From an uncultured Eubacteriales bacterium (GTDB taxonomy: Bacteria; Bacillota; Clostridia; Oscillospirales; Oscillospiraceae), in NCBI GenBank assembly GCA_900555795.1, contig USMP01000033.1, positions 1-8,534 of the forward strand: a DNA stretch of 8,534 nt. Reading direction: 5' to 3'. Made by a program: the position numbers and the translations under genes. The notes beneath the pieces were generated by a model. That model worked only from the letters and a program-made list of their open reading frames with translations, made no database searches and was not told the origin of the DNA. Shown piece by piece: positions 6,796 through 8,534 of the stretch (position 1 is its first letter; the number at the start of each line of letters is the position of its first letter).

Positions 6796-6824
6796 CTTGA
6801 ATGGGAAAGAGGTGAACAAGAGCA

Positions 6825-7028
6825 ATGAAGGAAGGTATCCATCCCAATTATCAGCAGACTACTATTAAATGCGCCTGCGGTAATGTAATTGAGACAGGTT
6901 CCACGAAGAAGGACATTCGCGTGGAAGTCTGCTCTAAGTGTCACCCCTTCTTCACAGGCAAGCAGAAGCTGGTCGATACCGGCGGACGCGTGGCCAAGTT
7001 CAACAAGAAGTTCGGTCTGGACAAGTAA
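6825..7028 (+). CDS. rpmE: 50S ribosomal protein L31, zinc-binding (type A)
   Basis: This small basic protein of 67 residues, the usual size, sits on the large ribosomal subunit near the central protuberance and helps bridge it to the small subunit. The start MKEGIHPNY and the segment [21 protein letters not shown] are characteristic of L31. The four zinc ligands are present as C16-x-C18 and C36-x-x-C39, marking the zinc-containing form rather than the cysteine-free paralogue that replaces it under zinc limitation. The SD is AGAGGTGA (6808-6815), 9 bases upstream. The gene has its own promoter, a structured leader and a terminator, so it appears to be transcribed alone. No zinc-repressor (Zur) site was recognised. 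Confidence 0.97.
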   Translation: MKEGIHPNYQQTTIKCACGNVIETGSTKKDIRVEVCSKCHPFFTGKQKLVDTGGRVAKFNKKFGLDK

Positions 7029-7040
7029 ATTGCATTACAA

Positions 7041-7071
7041 AAGCCCCGCGCTGGTCTGCAGCGCGGGGCTT
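7041..7071 (+). terminator. Intrinsic-type terminator after rpmE
   Basis: AAGCCCCGCGCT (7041-7052) pairs perfectly with AGCGCGGGGCTT (7060-7071) around a 7-base loop, starting 12 bases after the rpmE stop. The following tail (ATTTC) is only weakly T-rich. The AAAA overlapping the left foot (7039-7042) would give a short T run for minus-strand transcripts. Confidence 0.7.
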
Positions 7072-7105
7072 ATTTCAACTGATTCGCAATTCCCTCAGGG
7101 CAGCA

Positions 7106-7134
7106 TTGCAAAATTGGCCCATATCGGATATACT
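7106..7134 (+). promoter_or_regulatory. Predicted hflX promoter
   Basis: TTGCAA (7106-7111), 17 bases, then TATACT (7129-7134), the same hexamers and spacing as the rpmE promoter but without the TG extension. The leader would be only about 24 bases long. Confidence 0.6.
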
Positions 7135-7164
7135 ACATTCAGAAACAAAACGTAGAGAGGTATT

Positions 7165-8484
7165 ATGGAAGAAAAAAAGATACGCACCAATGAAGAGGAG
7201 CGCCCCAGGGACCGGGCGGTGCTGGCGGGGCTGAACAGCCCCAGGCTGGATGCTCAGGATAATGCCGACGACGATACCCTGGAGGAATTGGCAGCCCTGG
7301 TGGAGACCGCCGGGGGCGAGGTGGCGGCCACCGTGCTGCAGAACCGCTCTTCACCCGAGCCCCGCACCTTTATCGGCGAGGGCAAGGTGGCGGAACTGAA
7401 GGCGCTGGTCAAAAACGAGGAGGCCACCATGGTCATCTTCGATAACGACCTCTCGCCCTCCCAGCAGCGCTCCCTTACGGAGGACCTGGGCGTCCAGGTC
7501 CTGGACCGCAGCGGCCTGATTCTGGATATTTTTGCCCAGCGCGCCAGAACCCGGGAGGGCAGACTCCAGGTGGAACTGGCCCAGTACCAGTACCTGCTGC
7601 CCCGGCTTACCGGCATGTGGACCCACTTAGAGCGCCAGGCCGGCACCAGCGGCAAGGGCCCCATCGGCTCCAAGGGCCCCGGCGAAACCCAGCTGGAGAC
7701 CGACCGCCGCCATATCCACCGGAAAATCGACAAGCTGAAGGCCGAACTGGAGGAGGTGCGCCGGGTCCGGGGCACCCAGCGCCAGCGGCGGATGAAAAAC
7801 GAAATCCCCGTGGTGGCCATCGTGGGCTATACCAACGCCGGCAAATCCACCCTCCTCAACGCGCTTACCGGCGCGGGCATCCCCGCCAACAACCGCCTCT
7901 TTGATACCCTGGACACCACCAGCCGCCTCCTGACGGTCAGCGATACCCTCCAGGTGGTCCTATCCGACACCGTGGGCTTTATCCGGAAGCTGCCCCACCA
8001 GCTGGTGGACGCCTTTAAGGCTACCCTGGAGGAACTGGAGTACGCCGACATGCTCCTCCACGTCATCGATATCTCAAACCCCGACTGGCAGGAGCAGGAG
8101 CGCATCGTGGACGATCTGGTCCGGGACCTGGGCGCCGAGCAGACCCCCTGCCTGCGGGTCTATAACAAGTCCGACCGCTTCTGGGGCGATATCCGCCCCC
8201 ACGGCCCGGACGCTGTCAATATCTCCGCCAAAACCGGCGAGGGCCTGGACGACCTCCTCCGGGCTATCGACAAGCTGTTGGATAAGGGGACAAGGAAAGT
8301 CACCTTACACCTGCCCTATGACAAGGGCGGACTCCTGGACGTGCTGTATCGGGAGGCCAGGGTGGAGCAGGTGGAGTACGCGGACACCATTGACGTGGTG
8401 GCCGTGTGCCCGCCCCGGGCCATCGGCCTCGTAAAACCCTATATCGAGGGCTGGGCAGAGCCAAAAGAGGACTGGGAGAACTAG
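7165..8484 (+). CDS. hflX: Ribosome-associated GTPase HflX
   Basis: HflX binds the 50S subunit and splits stalled or hibernating 70S ribosomes, notably after heat or antibiotic stress. The 439-residue protein has the N-terminal HflX domain (about 40-165, with FIGEGKVAEL), the glycine-rich signature SKGPGETQLETDRR (169-182), a basic coiled-coil helix (about 180-212) and a GTPase domain: G1 GYTNAGKST (221-229), G2 DTLDTTSR, G3 DTVGF (268-272), G4 NKSD (334-337) and G5 SAKTGEG (354-360). G3 has the usual HflX form. A C-terminal domain follows. The SD GAGAGG (7155-7160) is only 4 bases from the ATG, closer than usual, but no better start is seen. It has its own promoter and is separated from rpmE by a terminator. 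Confidence 0.96.
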   Translation: MEEKKIRTNEEERPRDRAVLAGLNSPRLDAQDNADDDTLEELAALVETAGGEVAATVLQNRSSPEPRTFIGEGKVAELKALVKNEEATMVIFDNDLSPSQQRSLTEDLGVQVLDRSGLILDIFAQRARTREGRLQVELAQYQYLLPRLTGMWTHLERQAGTSGKGPIGSKGPGETQLETDRRHIHRKIDKLKAELEEVRRVRGTQRQRRMKNEIPVVAIVGYTNAGKSTLLNALTGAGIPANNRLFDTLDTTSRLLTVSDTLQVVLSDTVGFIRKLPHQLVDAFKATLEELEYADMLLHVIDISNPDWQEQERIVDDLVRDLGAEQTPCLRVYNKSDRFWGDIRPHGPDAVNISAKTGEGLDDLLRAIDKLLDKGTRKVTLHLPYDKGGLLDVLYREARVEQVEYADTIDVVAVCPPRAIGLVKPYIEGWAEPKEDWEN

Positions 8485-8534
8485 GCAGGCTGAGCGGGGA
8501 GAGGCACACATTCTTTTCTTTTGAAGGGAGAGGC
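8485..8534. other. Short 3' flank without a recognisable gene
   Basis: No reading frame or terminator hairpin is evident in these 50 bases. GAAGGGAG (8523-8530) near the right edge could be the SD of a gene starting just outside; this cannot be tested here. Confidence 0.3.

Noticed and set aside
8497..8534. Direct repeat GGGAGAGGC (8497-8505 and 8526-8534) as a possible attachment site
   Set aside because: Nine purine-rich bases resembling SD sequence, with no integrase or boundary nearby; expected by chance.

Overview
The window looks like chromosomal DNA of a GC-rich member of the Clostridia. It resembles gut Oscillospiraceae, but that assignment rests on family resemblance and codon use and was not searched. 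Supporting signs are purine-rich Shine-Dalgarno (SD) sites (AAGGAGG, GGAGG), sigma-A-like promoters (TTGCAA-17-TATACT), the Firmicutes helicase-nuclease AddA, a zinc-type ribosomal protein L31 and an HflX GTPase. I see no rRNA, tRNA, CRISPR array, insertion sequence or phage gene.

Layout: (1) bases 3-2999, plus strand: a helicase reading frame open at the left edge. Its first ~640 bases encode a PcrA/UvrD-type N-terminal part and the rest encodes the C-terminal two thirds of AddA, including the nuclease domain. The switch falls inside the shared motif II (VDEYQDTN) and coincides with a change in leucine codon use. It is either an assembly chimera or an in-frame recombinant. (2) 3022-4311, plus: a promoter, a ~110-base leader with a possible 13-codon peptide and competing hairpins over the ribosome binding site, then a protein made of two GNAT acetyltransferase domains. 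(3) 4319-4349: a strong hairpin between convergent genes. (4) 4379-5650, minus: a CPA2/KefB-like cation:proton antiporter, divergent from (5) 5792-6694, plus: a LysR-type regulator. Their promoters overlap in a 141-base AT-rich gap containing CATAA/TTATG half-sites. (6) 6731-7071, plus: promoter, leader hairpin, rpmE (L31) and terminator. (7) 7106-8484, plus: promoter and hflX. The last 50 bases hold no complete gene.

How the genes fit together: the LysR regulator probably controls itself and the adjacent antiporter. rpmE and hflX are both ribosome-linked; they have separate promoters with identical hexamers and spacing. The AddA part belongs to double-strand break repair. I found no convincing new multi-gene system. 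The most interesting items are the PcrA-AddA hybrid and the attenuator-like leader of the tandem acetyltransferase.
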